Source of the DNA: Ruminococcus gauvreauii
GTDB lineage: Bacteria > Bacillota > Clostridia > Lachnospirales > Lachnospiraceae
Direction: 5' to 3'
Assembly: GCF_025151995.1 (NCBI RefSeq)
Contig: NZ_CP102290.1
Location: forward strand, 2,914,001-2,978,000
Length of the DNA stretch: 64,000 nucleotides
The notes under the pieces are model-generated. The model saw only the letters and a program-made list of their open reading frames with translations. It was not told where the DNA came from and did no database searches. The first letter of the stretch is position 1. Each line of letters begins with the position of its first letter. This document shows, piece after piece, positions 43,734 through 52,681 of the stretch. A program made the position numbers and the translations under genes.

Positions 43734-44627
43734 ATGGATACAGCGATCAACTTTCCGCATCTGGGAATTCATCTTGACAATGTGGGAAAAACGTTTCAGG
43801 TGTTTGGGATAGACATTGCATACTACGGTGTCATCGTTGTGACAGGGATGATGCTTGGGATGTTTGTGGTTTTGAGGGAGGCCAGACGCGTCGGCGAGAA
43901 TACAGATTATTATTGGGACATGCTGATCATCGGTCTTGTGGCCGGTGTGGTCGGAGCCCGGATCTACTATGTGATATTTGCGTGGGACAATTATAAAGAC
44001 AATCTGCTGGAAATTTTTAATACGAGACATGGGGGACTGGCGATTTACGGCGGTATCATCGGAGCGGCAGTTGCGGTTTTTATCTATTCCAGAGTAAAAA
44101 AGATGTCTTTTATGAGAATGGTGGACTGCATTGCGCCGGGACTTCTGCTGGGACAGATTATCGGCAGGTGGGGGAACTTCTTTAATCGGGAAGCATTCGG
44201 CGGATATACCGACAGTCTGCTGGCCATGCAGCTTCCGGTATCTGCGGTGAGAGAAAATGAGATCACGCAGCAGATGTGGGCGCATGTACAGACAGTGGGA
44301 GGCGTGGAGATGATTCAGGTTCATCCCACATTTCTGTATGAAGGAACCTGGAACCTTTGTATTCTGATTCTTTTGCTGATTTACAGGAAAAAGAAGAAGT
44401 TTGACGGAGAAGTTTTTCTGCTGTATCTTATGGGATACGGTCTGGGACGGGCATGGATCGAAGGACTGCGCACGGATCAGCTTCTGATACCCGGAGTGGG
44501 GATTCCGGTGTCTCAGGTTTTATCCGGTATCCTGGTGGTGGCGGCAGCAGCTTCCATTTTATGGAAACGTAAAAAATTAAGAAAAAATGCGGAAACACTA
44601 GATGTTGTGGATGAAAATAAAGAGTAG
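43734..44627 (+). CDS. lgt: Prolipoprotein diacylglyceryl transferase
   Basis: A 297-residue membrane enzyme with about seven transmembrane segments. GGLAIYGGIIGA and GRWGNFFNREAFGG are the conserved motifs of the catalytic face. It moves diacylglycerol from phosphatidylglycerol to lipobox cysteines, such as that of the lipoprotein at 52678. It ends before a strong terminator. Confidence 0.96.
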   Translation: MDTAINFPHLGIHLDNVGKTFQVFGIDIAYYGVIVVTGMMLGMFVVLREARRVGENTDYYWDMLIIGLVAGVVGARIYYVIFAWDNYKDNLLEIFNTRHGGLAIYGGIIGAAVAVFIYSRVKKMSFMRMVDCIAPGLLLGQIIGRWGNFFNREAFGGYTDSLLAMQLPVSAVRENEITQQMWAHVQTVGGVEMIQVHPTFLYEGTWNLCILILLLIYRKKKKFDGEVFLLYLMGYGLGRAWIEGLRTDQLLIPGVGIPVSQVLSGILVVAAAASILWKRKKLRKNAETLDVVDENKE

Positions 44628-44641
44628 AGCATACCTTGTAT

Positions 44642-44678
44642 AAAGGGGAGAAATCAGGCCGATTTCTCCTCTTTTTTT
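44642..44678 (+). terminator. Intrinsic terminator after lgt
   Basis: AAAGGGGAGAAATC (44642-44655) pairs with GATTTCTCCTCTTT (44661-44674) with one wobble, then T-run. It separates the housekeeping operons from the dcw cluster. Confidence 0.92.
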
Positions 44679-44734
44679 GTCGAAAAACCGCGGAAACTTC
44701 ACAAAAAGTTCTTTAAAAAAGCATTATTTAAGTC

Positions 44735-44797
44735 TTGTTTTTTGGGGGGAAGTAGAGTAATATAAGAACATAAGTGGTGGCAAGTGGTAAAAGGTGG
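44735..44797 (+). promoter_or_regulatory. mraZ promoter and MraZ-binding repeats
   Basis: TTGTTT (44735-44740) and TAATAT (44758-44763), 17 bases apart, form a likely promoter. AAGTGG at 44772 and 44782 and AGGTGG at 44792 are spaced exactly 10 bases. MraZ is known to bind three or more short G-rich direct repeats with a 10-bp period upstream of its own gene, so this is the expected autoregulatory site. Confidence 0.78.
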
Positions 44798-44886
44798 TGA
44801 TGAATGGAGAGAATGTGGCAGTTCTCTCCAAAGCGCCGCCGGAAGTGCAGGGGAGAGATACACTTCCGACGAAAGAGGTTATTATT

Positions 44887-45318
44887 ATGTTCATGGGAGA
44901 GTACAGTCATTCAATTGACACGAAGGGGAGATTAATCATACCGGCAAAGTTTCGTGAACTCCTGGGAGAGGAGTTTGTTTTGACGAAGGGTTTGGACGGA
45001 TGTTTATCAATTTATCCCATGGACGAATGGAAAGCCTTTGAAGAGAAGCTGAAAGCTTTACCACTTACGAACAAAAATGCTAGAACCTTTTCACGTTTCT
45101 TTGTTGCGGGGGCAACAGTCTGTGAACTGGACAAGCAGGGGAGGATTCTCGTGCCGGCTACGCTGCGGGAATTTGCTGGTCTGGAAAAAGACGTAGTACT
45201 TACTGGAAATATCACCAGAATTGAAATCTGGAGCAAAACCAAATGGATGGAAAACAGCAGTTATGATGATATGGATGCCATTGCAGAAGGGATGCAGGAT
45301 ATGGGTATCGTAATCTAA
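44887..45318 (+). CDS. mraZ: Transcriptional regulator MraZ
   Basis: A 143-residue protein with two AbrB-like swapped-hairpin domains, each with the DxxxR pattern (SHSIDTKGRLIIPAKFRE and ELDKQGRILVPATLRE). It represses the dcw cluster. ATG 44887 starts the conserved MFMGEYSHSID; a GTG 31 codons upstream overlaps the operator repeats and is rejected. Confidence 0.96.
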   Translation: MFMGEYSHSIDTKGRLIIPAKFRELLGEEFVLTKGLDGCLSIYPMDEWKAFEEKLKALPLTNKNARTFSRFFVAGATVCELDKQGRILVPATLREFAGLEKDVVLTGNITRIEIWSKTKWMENSSYDDMDAIAEGMQDMGIVI

Positions 45319-45346
45319 GGGAAAAACACTGCACAGGAGAATCGAA

Positions 45347-46288
45347 TTGGAGTTTAAGCATAAGTCAGTATTACTTCAGGAAACGATTGACAATCTAAAG
45401 GTAAAACCCGACGGGATTTATGTCGACGGTACGCTGGGAGGTGCCGGACATGCCCTGGAGGTATGCAAATTGTTGACTGCCACGGGGAGGTTTATCGGTA
45501 TAGACCAGGATGCTGCTGCAATAGAGGCTGCGGCCGGCCGTCTGAGAGACTATCAGCAGATCACGACGATCATTCGCAGCAACTATTGCAGCATGGTCCG
45601 GGAAATACAAAACCTTGGTATCCGGGAAGTTGATGGTATTGTACTGGATCTTGGCGTGTCCTCATACCAGCTGGATACGAAAGAGCGAGGGTTCACATAT
45701 CGGGAGGATGTGCCACTGGATATGCGTATGGACCAGCGCCAGGACAAAACAGCCAGAGATATCGTGAATGGCTACAGTGAAAAAGATCTGTATCGGATCA
45801 TTCGCGATTACGGAGAAGACAAGTTTGCAAAAAATATTGCCAAACATATTGTAAAAGCAAGGCAGGAAGCACCGATTGACACGACAGGGGAGCTTGCGGA
45901 AGTGGTGAAAAGGGCCATTCCGATGAAAATACGGGCAGTCGGAGGACATCCTGCGAAACGTACCTTTCAGGCAATCCGCATTGAGCTGAACCAGGAACTC
46001 GATGTGCTGAGGGATTCCTTGGATGGTATGATTGATCTTTTGAGCGATGGAGGGAGAATCTGCATTATTACATTCCACTCACTGGAGGACCGGATTGTAA
46101 AGACGATTTTCAGAAGAAATGAAAATCCCTGTACATGTCCGTCCGATTTTCCGGTTTGTGTCTGCGGTAAGGTATCGAAGGGGAGGATTATTACACGCAG
46201 GCCCATATTGCCTTCAGAAGAAGAAATGGAAGTCAATAAACGTTCGAAAAGCGCGAAGCTTCGTGTGTTTGAAAGAAAGAAAACCTGA
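45347..46288 (+). CDS. rsmH: 16S rRNA m4C1402 methyltransferase RsmH
   Basis: A 313-residue methyltransferase (MraW). GIYVDGTLGGAGHALEVC is the SAM site; YRIIRDYGEDKFAKNIAK and the C-terminal FHSLEDRIVK are family motifs. It starts with TTG at 45347, supported by AGGAGA six bases upstream and the conserved KHKSVLLQE. It is the second gene of the dcw cluster. Confidence 0.96.
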   Translation: MEFKHKSVLLQETIDNLKVKPDGIYVDGTLGGAGHALEVCKLLTATGRFIGIDQDAAAIEAAAGRLRDYQQITTIIRSNYCSMVREIQNLGIREVDGIVLDLGVSSYQLDTKERGFTYREDVPLDMRMDQRQDKTARDIVNGYSEKDLYRIIRDYGEDKFAKNIAKHIVKARQEAPIDTTGELAEVVKRAIPMKIRAVGGHPAKRTFQAIRIELNQELDVLRDSLDGMIDLLSDGGRICIITFHSLEDRIVKTIFRRNENPCTCPSDFPVCVCGKVSKGRIITRRPILPSEEEMEVNKRSKSAKLRVFERKKT

Positions 46289-46317
46289 AAAAAGTCTTGA
46301 CAGTCAGGAGATAATAA

Positions 46318-46839
46318 ATGGCGAATTCATCAAGAAGGGTAAATTCAACGAGATCGGATTATTACAGAGGACAGTCATATATCAGCGGGAATACCGTGCG
46401 CAAACTGGATGAGATGCCGCAGCGGCATGAGCCGGGGCGAAGCCGGAAGGCACAGCCGTCAAGAGCCGGCAGGGCAGTCAGTGTGTCGACACAGAAGAAC
46501 CGTATGAAGGCAACACAGATGAGCCGCGGTTATGTAATGTTTCTTGCACTCATCTCAGTTATCACGCTGTTTCTGTGTGTGTCATATCTTCAGAGGCGGG
46601 CAGAACTCACGTCACAGCTGCAGGCGATGGCCAGACAGGAGTCTGAGCTCAGTACGCTGAAGGCTGACAATGACGCGCTTTATAATACCGTTATGGCTTC
46701 CGTGGACTTGGAGAGTGTAAAAAACACAGCAATCAATAAGCTGGGCATGCAGTATCCGACAGAAGAACAGATCATGACGTATGATACGGCTGGAAACAGT
46801 TACGTGCGTCAGTATCAGGATGTGCCTGGCACGGAGTAG
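46318..46839 (+). CDS. ftsL: Cell division protein FtsL-like
   Basis: A 173-residue protein with a basic cytoplasmic N-terminus of about 65 residues and one transmembrane helix at about 70-90 (GYVMFLALISVITLFLCVSY). An extracellular coiled coil follows and then a short tail. The layout and the place between rsmH and a class B PBP identify it as the FtsL/DivIC-type septum component. Sequence conservation in this family is low. AGGAG lies before ATG 46318. Confidence 0.85.
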   Translation: MANSSRRVNSTRSDYYRGQSYISGNTVRKLDEMPQRHEPGRSRKAQPSRAGRAVSVSTQKNRMKATQMSRGYVMFLALISVITLFLCVSYLQRRAELTSQLQAMARQESELSTLKADNDALYNTVMASVDLESVKNTAINKLGMQYPTEEQIMTYDTAGNSYVRQYQDVPGTE

Positions 46840-46847
46840 GTGAGACA

Positions 46848-48941
46848 GTGGCGAGAAGACCAAAAAGAACAAGAAAAACAAGGCGCGTTTACAAAGCGTT
46901 TACAGAACGAAAATTGAATAGCAGTATGAGGAAAAAGCTGGTATGGTCATTTGGGGCGGTCATACTGGCTTTAGTAGGTTTATCAATCAGAATCACATAT
47001 ATCAATGCTACCAGCGGCGAGCGCTACAAAAAGCAGGTACTTACGCAGTCACAGCAGCAGTATGACAGCCGTGTGATACCGTTTAAGCGTGGAGATATCC
47101 TGGACAAGAACGGCACGATCCTGGCGACGAGCGAAAAGGTATACAATGTGATCCTGGACTGCAAGGTTGTCAATTCCAACGAAAAATATCTGGAACCGAC
47201 CATAAAGGCACTTGTAGAAGTTCTGGGACTCGATGAGGAGATGGTCCGTGCAAAACTGACCGATGAAGAGACAAAATCCAGTCAGTACCAGATTCTGAAA
47301 AAAGAACTTTCCATCACAGACAAAAAGGATTTTGAAGACTACTGTGATACGGAAGAAAAGGAAATGACCAAGGATGAGCTCACCGAGCGCCAGAATGTGA
47401 AAGGGGTATGGTTCGAAGAAGATTATCTGCGCACATACCCGTTGAATTCGCTTGCGTGTGACGTGATCGGATTCACCTATTCGGGAAACACGGCTGACTG
47501 GGGGATCGAGGGATATTATTCCAGTACGCTGAACGGGGTAAACGGCAGGCAGTACGGGTACTTTAATTCGGATGCCGACGTGGAACAGACAATTATTGAG
47601 CCGCAGAGCGGAAACAGTGTGGTTACAACGATTGACGTCAATATTCAGGAAACGGTGGAAAAATACATTAAGGATCTGATGGATGGGCTTGCAAATGGTC
47701 CGAACGGCGCAAAAGGCGCCAAAAATGTGGGCGTCGTGGTTGCCAATCCCAATACAGGAGAAATTCTGGCAATGGGCAGTTCGGATCCCTATGATCTCAA
47801 TAATCCGAGGGATCTGACCCCATTCTATGCGCAGGAAGAGATTGACAAAATGTCAAATGAGACCATGCTGGATAACCTGAACGGCATCTGGAAAAACTAC
47901 TGTATCAGCGATGCGTATGAGCCTGGCTCCACGGTGAAACCGATGTCTGTGGCGGCAGCTCTTGAGAGCGGGGACATCTCCTACGATGATACCTTTTACT
48001 GCGGGGGATATGAGGTGGTCGCCGGTGAGACGATCAAATGTTCCGTCTATCCCGGAGCCCATGAGACGCAGACCCTGTCGGAGGTAATGAAAAATTCCTG
48101 CAATTCAGCACTGATGCAAATGGCGGAGAAGATGGGCGTGGAGGATTTCATCCGCTATCAGAATGTCTTTAACTTTGGATTAAGGACAGGCATCGATCTG
48201 CCGGGCGAGGCATCCGGTATTACGCATACAACAGATACGATGGGGCAGACGGAACTTGCCACATCGTCTTTCGGGCAGGGATATACCTGCACGATGATTC
48301 AGGAGACGGCTGCCATCTGCTCTGTGATCAACGGGGGATATTATTATCAGCCGCATATCGTGAGCAAGGTTCTCAACAGCGATGGTGCAGTCATAAAAAA
48401 CGTAGAACCTGTACTTATGAAACAGACCGTGTCTGAAGAAGTATCAGCTCATATCAGGGAATACATGGGTGCGGTTGTCGCAAGCAATGGTACCGGAAAA
48501 TATGCCAAGGTGGATGGATACAGCATGGGAGGAAAGACCGGTACGGCTCAGAAGATTCCGCGGGGAAATGGCAAATATCTGATTTCGTATGTCGGCTTTG
48601 CACCGCTTGACGATCCGCAGGTGGTGATATACACCGTTGTGGACGAACCGAATGTAGAGATTCAGTCGATCAGCACTTATGCGCAGTATCTCGCACACAA
48701 TATCATGTCGGAGATTCTGCCCTATATGAATATTTTTCCGGATGAAGGAACGGATGGGGAATCAGCTGACGATGGCATCTCACTCGAAGAGATCTTTGAT
48801 ATGGAAGGTGAGGACCGCACTTCAGAGGGTGTCTCCGATACTTCTGTTCCGGAGCCGCTGGAGGACGATGAAGATGTTGAAGGCGGAAATACACAGACGG
48901 ACGACGGAGTTACCAATGAAGAGGCAGGACTGGAGAATTAA
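46848..48941 (+). CDS. Class B penicillin-binding protein (FtsI/PBP2B-like)
   Basis: A 697-residue transpeptidase starting with GTG. It has a transmembrane helix at about 31-50, a dimerisation domain, and a transpeptidase domain with STVK (361-364), SCN (417-419) and KTG (563-565). The last about 70 residues form an acidic, Glu/Asp-rich tail. No PASTA domain is seen. It should make septal cross-links with the FtsW-type partner. It lies after ftsL as is usual; the cobalamin operon follows. Confidence 0.93.
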   Translation: MARRPKRTRKTRRVYKAFTERKLNSSMRKKLVWSFGAVILALVGLSIRITYINATSGERYKKQVLTQSQQQYDSRVIPFKRGDILDKNGTILATSEKVYNVILDCKVVNSNEKYLEPTIKALVEVLGLDEEMVRAKLTDEETKSSQYQILKKELSITDKKDFEDYCDTEEKEMTKDELTERQNVKGVWFEEDYLRTYPLNSLACDVIGFTYSGNTADWGIEGYYSSTLNGVNGRQYGYFNSDADVEQTIIEPQSGNSVVTTIDVNIQETVEKYIKDLMDGLANGPNGAKGAKNVGVVVANPNTGEILAMGSSDPYDLNNPRDLTPFYAQEEIDKMSNETMLDNLNGIWKNYCISDAYEPGSTVKPMSVAAALESGDISYDDTFYCGGYEVVAGETIKCSVYPGAHETQTLSEVMKNSCNSALMQMAEKMGVEDFIRYQNVFNFGLRTGIDLPGEASGITHTTDTMGQTELATSSFGQGYTCTMIQETAAICSVINGGYYYQPHIVSKVLNSDGAVIKNVEPVLMKQTVSEEVSAHIREYMGAVVASNGTGKYAKVDGYSMGGKTGTAQKIPRGNGKYLISYVGFAPLDDPQVVIYTVVDEPNVEIQSISTYAQYLAHNIMSEILPYMNIFPDEGTDGESADDGISLEEIFDMEGEDRTSEGVSDTSVPEPLEDDEDVEGGNTQTDDGVTNEEAGLEN

Positions 48942-48960
48942 CAGCGGAAAAATCCGACAG

Positions 48961-48989
48961 TTGACATATTGAGCCCAAGAAAATATAAT
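48961..48989 (+). promoter_or_regulatory. Consensus promoter of the cobalamin operon
   Basis: TTGACA (48961-48966) and TATAAT (48984-48989) with a 17-base spacer, a perfect vegetative promoter. It starts 20 bases after the PBP stop and reads into the riboswitch. Confidence 0.9.
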
Positions 48990-49009
48990 GATAAAAAACA
49001 CTATGATGC

Positions 49010-49205
49010 CGTTTTGGCTGATGCGGGCCGTTTGGGAACGTACAGGCCAGGAAGACGGGTGAGAATCCCGCACAGGAGCGCTGCTGTAATTACGGAGTGA
49101 TTTTCCGGGAACGAAAAGTTCGGCCACTGAGAGTATTCGGGAAGGCGGAGAATCATGTTGATGTATAAGTCAGAACACACGGTATGATAAGGCGTACAGG
49201 ACTCT
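49010..49205 (+). ncRNA. Cobalamin riboswitch
   Basis: The ordered core elements of the family are present: GGGTGAGAATCCC at 49057-49069, GCTGCTGTAAT at 49080-49090, GCCACTGA at 49123, GGGAAGGCG at 49139-49147 and the B12-box-like AAGTCAGAACAC at 49168-49179. It lies between a consensus promoter and a terminator in front of a corrinoid uptake operon, so binding of a cobamide should stop transcription. The ends are approximate. Confidence 0.93.
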
Positions 49206-49240
49206 TCGAATTCAGGAGGTACGGTAAAAGGATGATAGCG

Positions 49241-49278
49241 ATCCCGTATTGAGAAGAAATCCTCAATACGGGATTTTT
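49241..49278 (+). terminator. Riboswitch expression-platform terminator
   Basis: ATCCCGTATTGAG (49241-49253) pairs perfectly with CTCAATACGGGAT (49262-49274), followed by a T-run. It lies between the riboswitch aptamer and the permease gene. Confidence 0.93.
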
Positions 49279-49304
49279 CTGATATAAGAGGAGGGAAAGT
49301 AAGT

Positions 49305-50333
49305 TTGAAAACCAATGAGAATCATTCACGCAGAGTAATGCTGCTGGGAATTTTCGCAGCCGCGGCGGTGGTTGTCTTTTTACTGAATATTGCACTCGGA
49401 TCGGTGTCAATATCCATGAGTGAAATCCTGGGGATTTTTACCGGGAGTCCGGATGTGGCGGAGACAAACCGTGCGATTGTACAGAACATCAGGCTCCCGA
49501 GAACGCTCGCTACCGTCATTGGGGGAGCTGCCCTTGCCGCCGCAGGCGTACTGCTGCAGGTGTTTTTCAACAATCCGATCGTAGAACCGTATGTGCTGGG
49601 CATTTCATCGGGTTCCACACTGTTTGTCGGACTTGTGACGCTCGGAGGATTCAGCTTCGGGATGAAAAGCATACCTCCGATGGGAATGGTCGCAGGTGCA
49701 TTTATCGGCGCAATGGCGGTCATGCTCTGTGTCATCTGGGCTTCCAGAAAAGTGAAAAGTATATCGACGCTGCTGATCATCGGGCTGATGGCAGGATTTG
49801 TCTGCAGTGCCGTGACCAGCATGCTCTCCGCGCTGGCCGATAAGGAGAAGGTGACGGGTTTCTATCGCTGGTCACTCGGAAGCTTTGCCGGAATTACATG
49901 GGAGCAGGTAGCCGTGCTTTATGTGGTCGGGATTCCGTTTCTGGCTGCAGCTCTCTTCATGGGTAAATCATTGAACAGTATGATGCTGGGGGAGCGCTAT
50001 GCAAAATCGATGGGTGTGAGAATACAGCGTTTCCGCATTATGATTGTGTTCATTTCCAGTGTGCTGACAGCACTTGTAACTGCTTTTGCAGGACCGATTT
50101 CTTTTGTCGGACTTGCTGTCCCGCATATTGTACGCATGCTCCTTAAGACTTCCGATAACAGAGTTGTGCTGCCGGCTGTCTGCATCTGCGGGGCGCTGAT
50201 GACAGGAATCTGCGATCTGGGTACCAGGCTGCTGCTCAGCCCGGTTGAACTTCCTTTGAGTGCGCTGACTTCGGTCGTAGGAGCGCCGCTGGTAGTATTC
50301 CTCCTGATCCGCCAGAAGGGTCAGGAACTATAG
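49305..50333 (+). CDS. btuC: Corrinoid ABC transporter permease (FecCD/BtuC family)
   Basis: A 342-residue protein with about ten transmembrane segments of the FecCD family (IRLPRTLATVIGGAALAAAG and GPISFVGLAVPHIVR). It starts with TTG at 49305, backed by GAGGAGGG upstream. The riboswitch and the downstream CbiZ gene show that the substrate is a corrinoid, not a siderophore. Confidence 0.92.
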   Translation: MKTNENHSRRVMLLGIFAAAAVVVFLLNIALGSVSISMSEILGIFTGSPDVAETNRAIVQNIRLPRTLATVIGGAALAAAGVLLQVFFNNPIVEPYVLGISSGSTLFVGLVTLGGFSFGMKSIPPMGMVAGAFIGAMAVMLCVIWASRKVKSISTLLIIGLMAGFVCSAVTSMLSALADKEKVTGFYRWSLGSFAGITWEQVAVLYVVGIPFLAAALFMGKSLNSMMLGERYAKSMGVRIQRFRIMIVFISSVLTALVTAFAGPISFVGLAVPHIVRMLLKTSDNRVVLPAVCICGALMTGICDLGTRLLLSPVELPLSALTSVVGAPLVVFLLIRQKGQEL

Positions 50334-50348
50334 AAAGGCTGATATAAG

Positions 50349-51581
50349 ATGAAGAATGAATTGATTGTAAATGCAGTTCAGGTGAATGCAGGCTATGAGA
50401 ATAAGACTGTGGTGGAGGGAGTGAATCTGGAAGGATTGAAAGGACAGATGATCTGCCTCCTCGGTCCCAACGGGGCGGGCAAGAGCACTATTCTGCGTAC
50501 GCTTTCAGGCCTGCTTGCGCCCGTCTCAGGGACCGTGCAGATTGGCGGGACAGATATCAGCAGCCTGCGGGAAAATGCACTCGCAAAAAAGCTGGCGGTG
50601 GTGCTGACGGAACAGTCCGCCCCTGCGCTGATGACGGTATATGAACTCGTCTCCATGGGACGCTATCCCCATACGAATTTCTGGGGAAAGCTGGAAAAGG
50701 AAGACTATGAGGTCATCAACGGGGCGTTTGAACAGGTGGGAGTAGAGCATCTGGCGGAGCGATATTACAGTGAGCTCAGCGACGGTGAAAAGCAGAAAGT
50801 GATGATCGCCCGGGCGCTTGTGCAGCAGCCGGAACTGATCATACTCGACGAGCCGACCAGCCATCTGGATATTCACCACAAAGTTGAAATCATACAGATT
50901 TTAAATAATCTCTGCCGTACGCTCGGGATTACCGCAATCCTTTCTCTGCATGATATTGACCTTGCTGCAAAAGGCTGCCAGACTCTGCTGATGGTCAAGG
51001 ATGGAAAAGTGATCGCACAGGGTGCGCCGGAGGATGTGATCAGAAGCGGCACGCTGCAGGAACTGTACAATGTAAAGGGTGCCAGGTACAATGAATTGCT
51101 TGGAAGCGTGGAGCTGACCGGAAACTATGAGGAAGAAGTCTTTGTAGTTCCGGGCTGCGGTACTGCGATTCCGCTGTACAGGAGCCTGGAGAGGGGCGGA
51201 TACGGAACTGCGAGCGGTGTGCTGCATGAGAACGATGTGGATGCCCAGATAGCGCGCGCGATCTGTACTCATGTTGTGCAGGAGGAGGCATTTGAACCGG
51301 TATCCGCGATTCATCTGAGACAGGCAGCCGAAAGAATGAAACACTGCCGTTTTGTGATCGATTCCGGTTTTCCATGCGGGTCCATGAACCGGAGGAATCT
51401 GGAGCTGATCACACAGGCTGTGATAAACGGCAGTACCGTGTTGTCCATGAGGGATCCAAAAGAGAGCAGCCGTCTGTTTTCGGCTGTATGCAAGGATCTG
51501 GTTTTCTGCAGCAGTATAGCTGAGGTACTGGAAAACCTGAAACATCAGAGTGCAGAAAAGCCATTCAGGAAATTTGCGTAG
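50349..51581 (+). CDS. btuD: Corrinoid ABC transporter ATPase with C-terminal extension
   Basis: A 410-residue protein. Residues about 1-255 are an ABC ATPase: Walker A GPNGAGKSTILR, signature YSELSDGEKQK, Walker B LIILDEPTSHLD and the H-loop in LSLHDIDL. About 150 further residues follow (from VFVVPGCGTAIPLYRS), which look like a separate alpha/beta domain. BtuD proteins are usually near 250-260 residues, so the extension is extra; its role is unknown but may be regulatory. It is 15 bases after the permease gene. Confidence 0.92.
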   Translation: MKNELIVNAVQVNAGYENKTVVEGVNLEGLKGQMICLLGPNGAGKSTILRTLSGLLAPVSGTVQIGGTDISSLRENALAKKLAVVLTEQSAPALMTVYELVSMGRYPHTNFWGKLEKEDYEVINGAFEQVGVEHLAERYYSELSDGEKQKVMIARALVQQPELIILDEPTSHLDIHHKVEIIQILNNLCRTLGITAILSLHDIDLAAKGCQTLLMVKDGKVIAQGAPEDVIRSGTLQELYNVKGARYNELLGSVELTGNYEEEVFVVPGCGTAIPLYRSLERGGYGTASGVLHENDVDAQIARAICTHVVQEEAFEPVSAIHLRQAAERMKHCRFVIDSGFPCGSMNRRNLELITQAVINGSTVLSMRDPKESSRLFSAVCKDLVFCSSIAEVLENLKHQSAEKPFRKFA

Positions 51582-51589
51582 GTGAGGAT

Positions 51590-52681
51590 ATGAAACAGTT
51601 TGGATCAGACCAGATGATAAGCCTGCAAAGTGCCACAGTGATCCGTTTTGCAGGAAAACGGAGAGTACTGAGCACCGGTCCGCTGGGCGGAGGATTCAGC
51701 GAACATCTCACGGCGGCGTTTAATCTTGATATGAAAGAGGCGGACACCGGGGAGTGCCGGCTGCGTGCGGCCACGTATCCGGAACATATGGCGCTGGCGG
51801 CAGAAGAGCTTGGACTCAAAGCAGAATGCTCGACAGGGCTTGGGACGGCTGCCTCAATGGAACATACCGTGGTAAAAGTCAAAACCTACAGGGAGCTGAC
51901 AGTTTCCGCACTGGTGACGGCGGGTGTTGATGTCAACGGCGGCCGCGCCGGCGATCCAGCTTCGTGGTATGAGACAGAAGGCGGATATGATGAAGTTTCG
52001 CCAGGCACGATCAACATTTTTCTGAATATCAATGCAGGACTGAGTGACAGCGCCATGCTGCAGGCACTGATGGTCTGTACCGAGGCAAAGGCGGCGGCGC
52101 TGCAGGAACTGCTGGCGCCCAGCCTTTATTCCGCGGGCATCGCCACCGGTTCGGGAACGGACGGAGCGGTGATCATCACAGAACCCGGAGCGGACATTGC
52201 ATTTTCCGATGCCGGCAAGCACAGTAAACTGGGGGAACTGATCGGTCTCGCGGTGCTGGAGTCTGTGAAGGAGGCGCTGTTTCTGGAGACCGGTCTTTGT
52301 CCGGCACATCAGCATGCGGTGCTGAGGCGTCTGGGCAGATTTGGAGTGACGGAAAACTCTCTGTGGGGGGCTTATCAGCGCAGAGCCGGGGAGAGTGGGA
52401 TGTCCCGGGAATCATTTGACAGAATCCTGCAGACAATCGACGATGAAGGGACCTGTGTGCTGTATACGTCTCTGTATGTGCATCTGGCAGATCAGCTGGA
52501 CTGGGGAATGATAGAGCCAGGGGAAGCCTTTGAGACGGCACAGGAGCTGCTTGACAGGCTGGATATGGGTCTTTCGGGCAAGAAAGAAAAAAGAGCAGAG
52601 AACGGCGGAGAAAGTCTGATGGAACATTATGTGACAGGCATCATAGAAAAGATCAGCAGGATCTGGGAGGAGTTTAGATGA
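51590..52681 (+). CDS. cbiZ: Adenosylcobinamide amidohydrolase CbiZ
   Basis: A 363-residue protein. ALVTAGVDVNGGRAGDPA, GTINIFLNINAGLSD, CTEAKAAALQELLAPS and ATGSGTDGAVI are CbiZ motifs. It removes the lower-ligand loop of a pseudocobamide or cobalamin so that cobyric acid can be rebuilt into the cell's preferred form. This indicates salvage of foreign corrinoids. The last about 120 residues, after the CbiZ core, have no obvious match. GGTGAGG lies before ATG 51590. Confidence 0.93.
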   Translation: MKQFGSDQMISLQSATVIRFAGKRRVLSTGPLGGGFSEHLTAAFNLDMKEADTGECRLRAATYPEHMALAAEELGLKAECSTGLGTAASMEHTVVKVKTYRELTVSALVTAGVDVNGGRAGDPASWYETEGGYDEVSPGTINIFLNINAGLSDSAMLQALMVCTEAKAAALQELLAPSLYSAGIATGSGTDGAVIITEPGADIAFSDAGKHSKLGELIGLAVLESVKEALFLETGLCPAHQHAVLRRLGRFGVTENSLWGAYQRRAGESGMSRESFDRILQTIDDEGTCVLYTSLYVHLADQLDWGMIEPGEAFETAQELLDRLDMGLSGKKEKRAENGGESLMEHYVTGIIEKISRIWEEFR

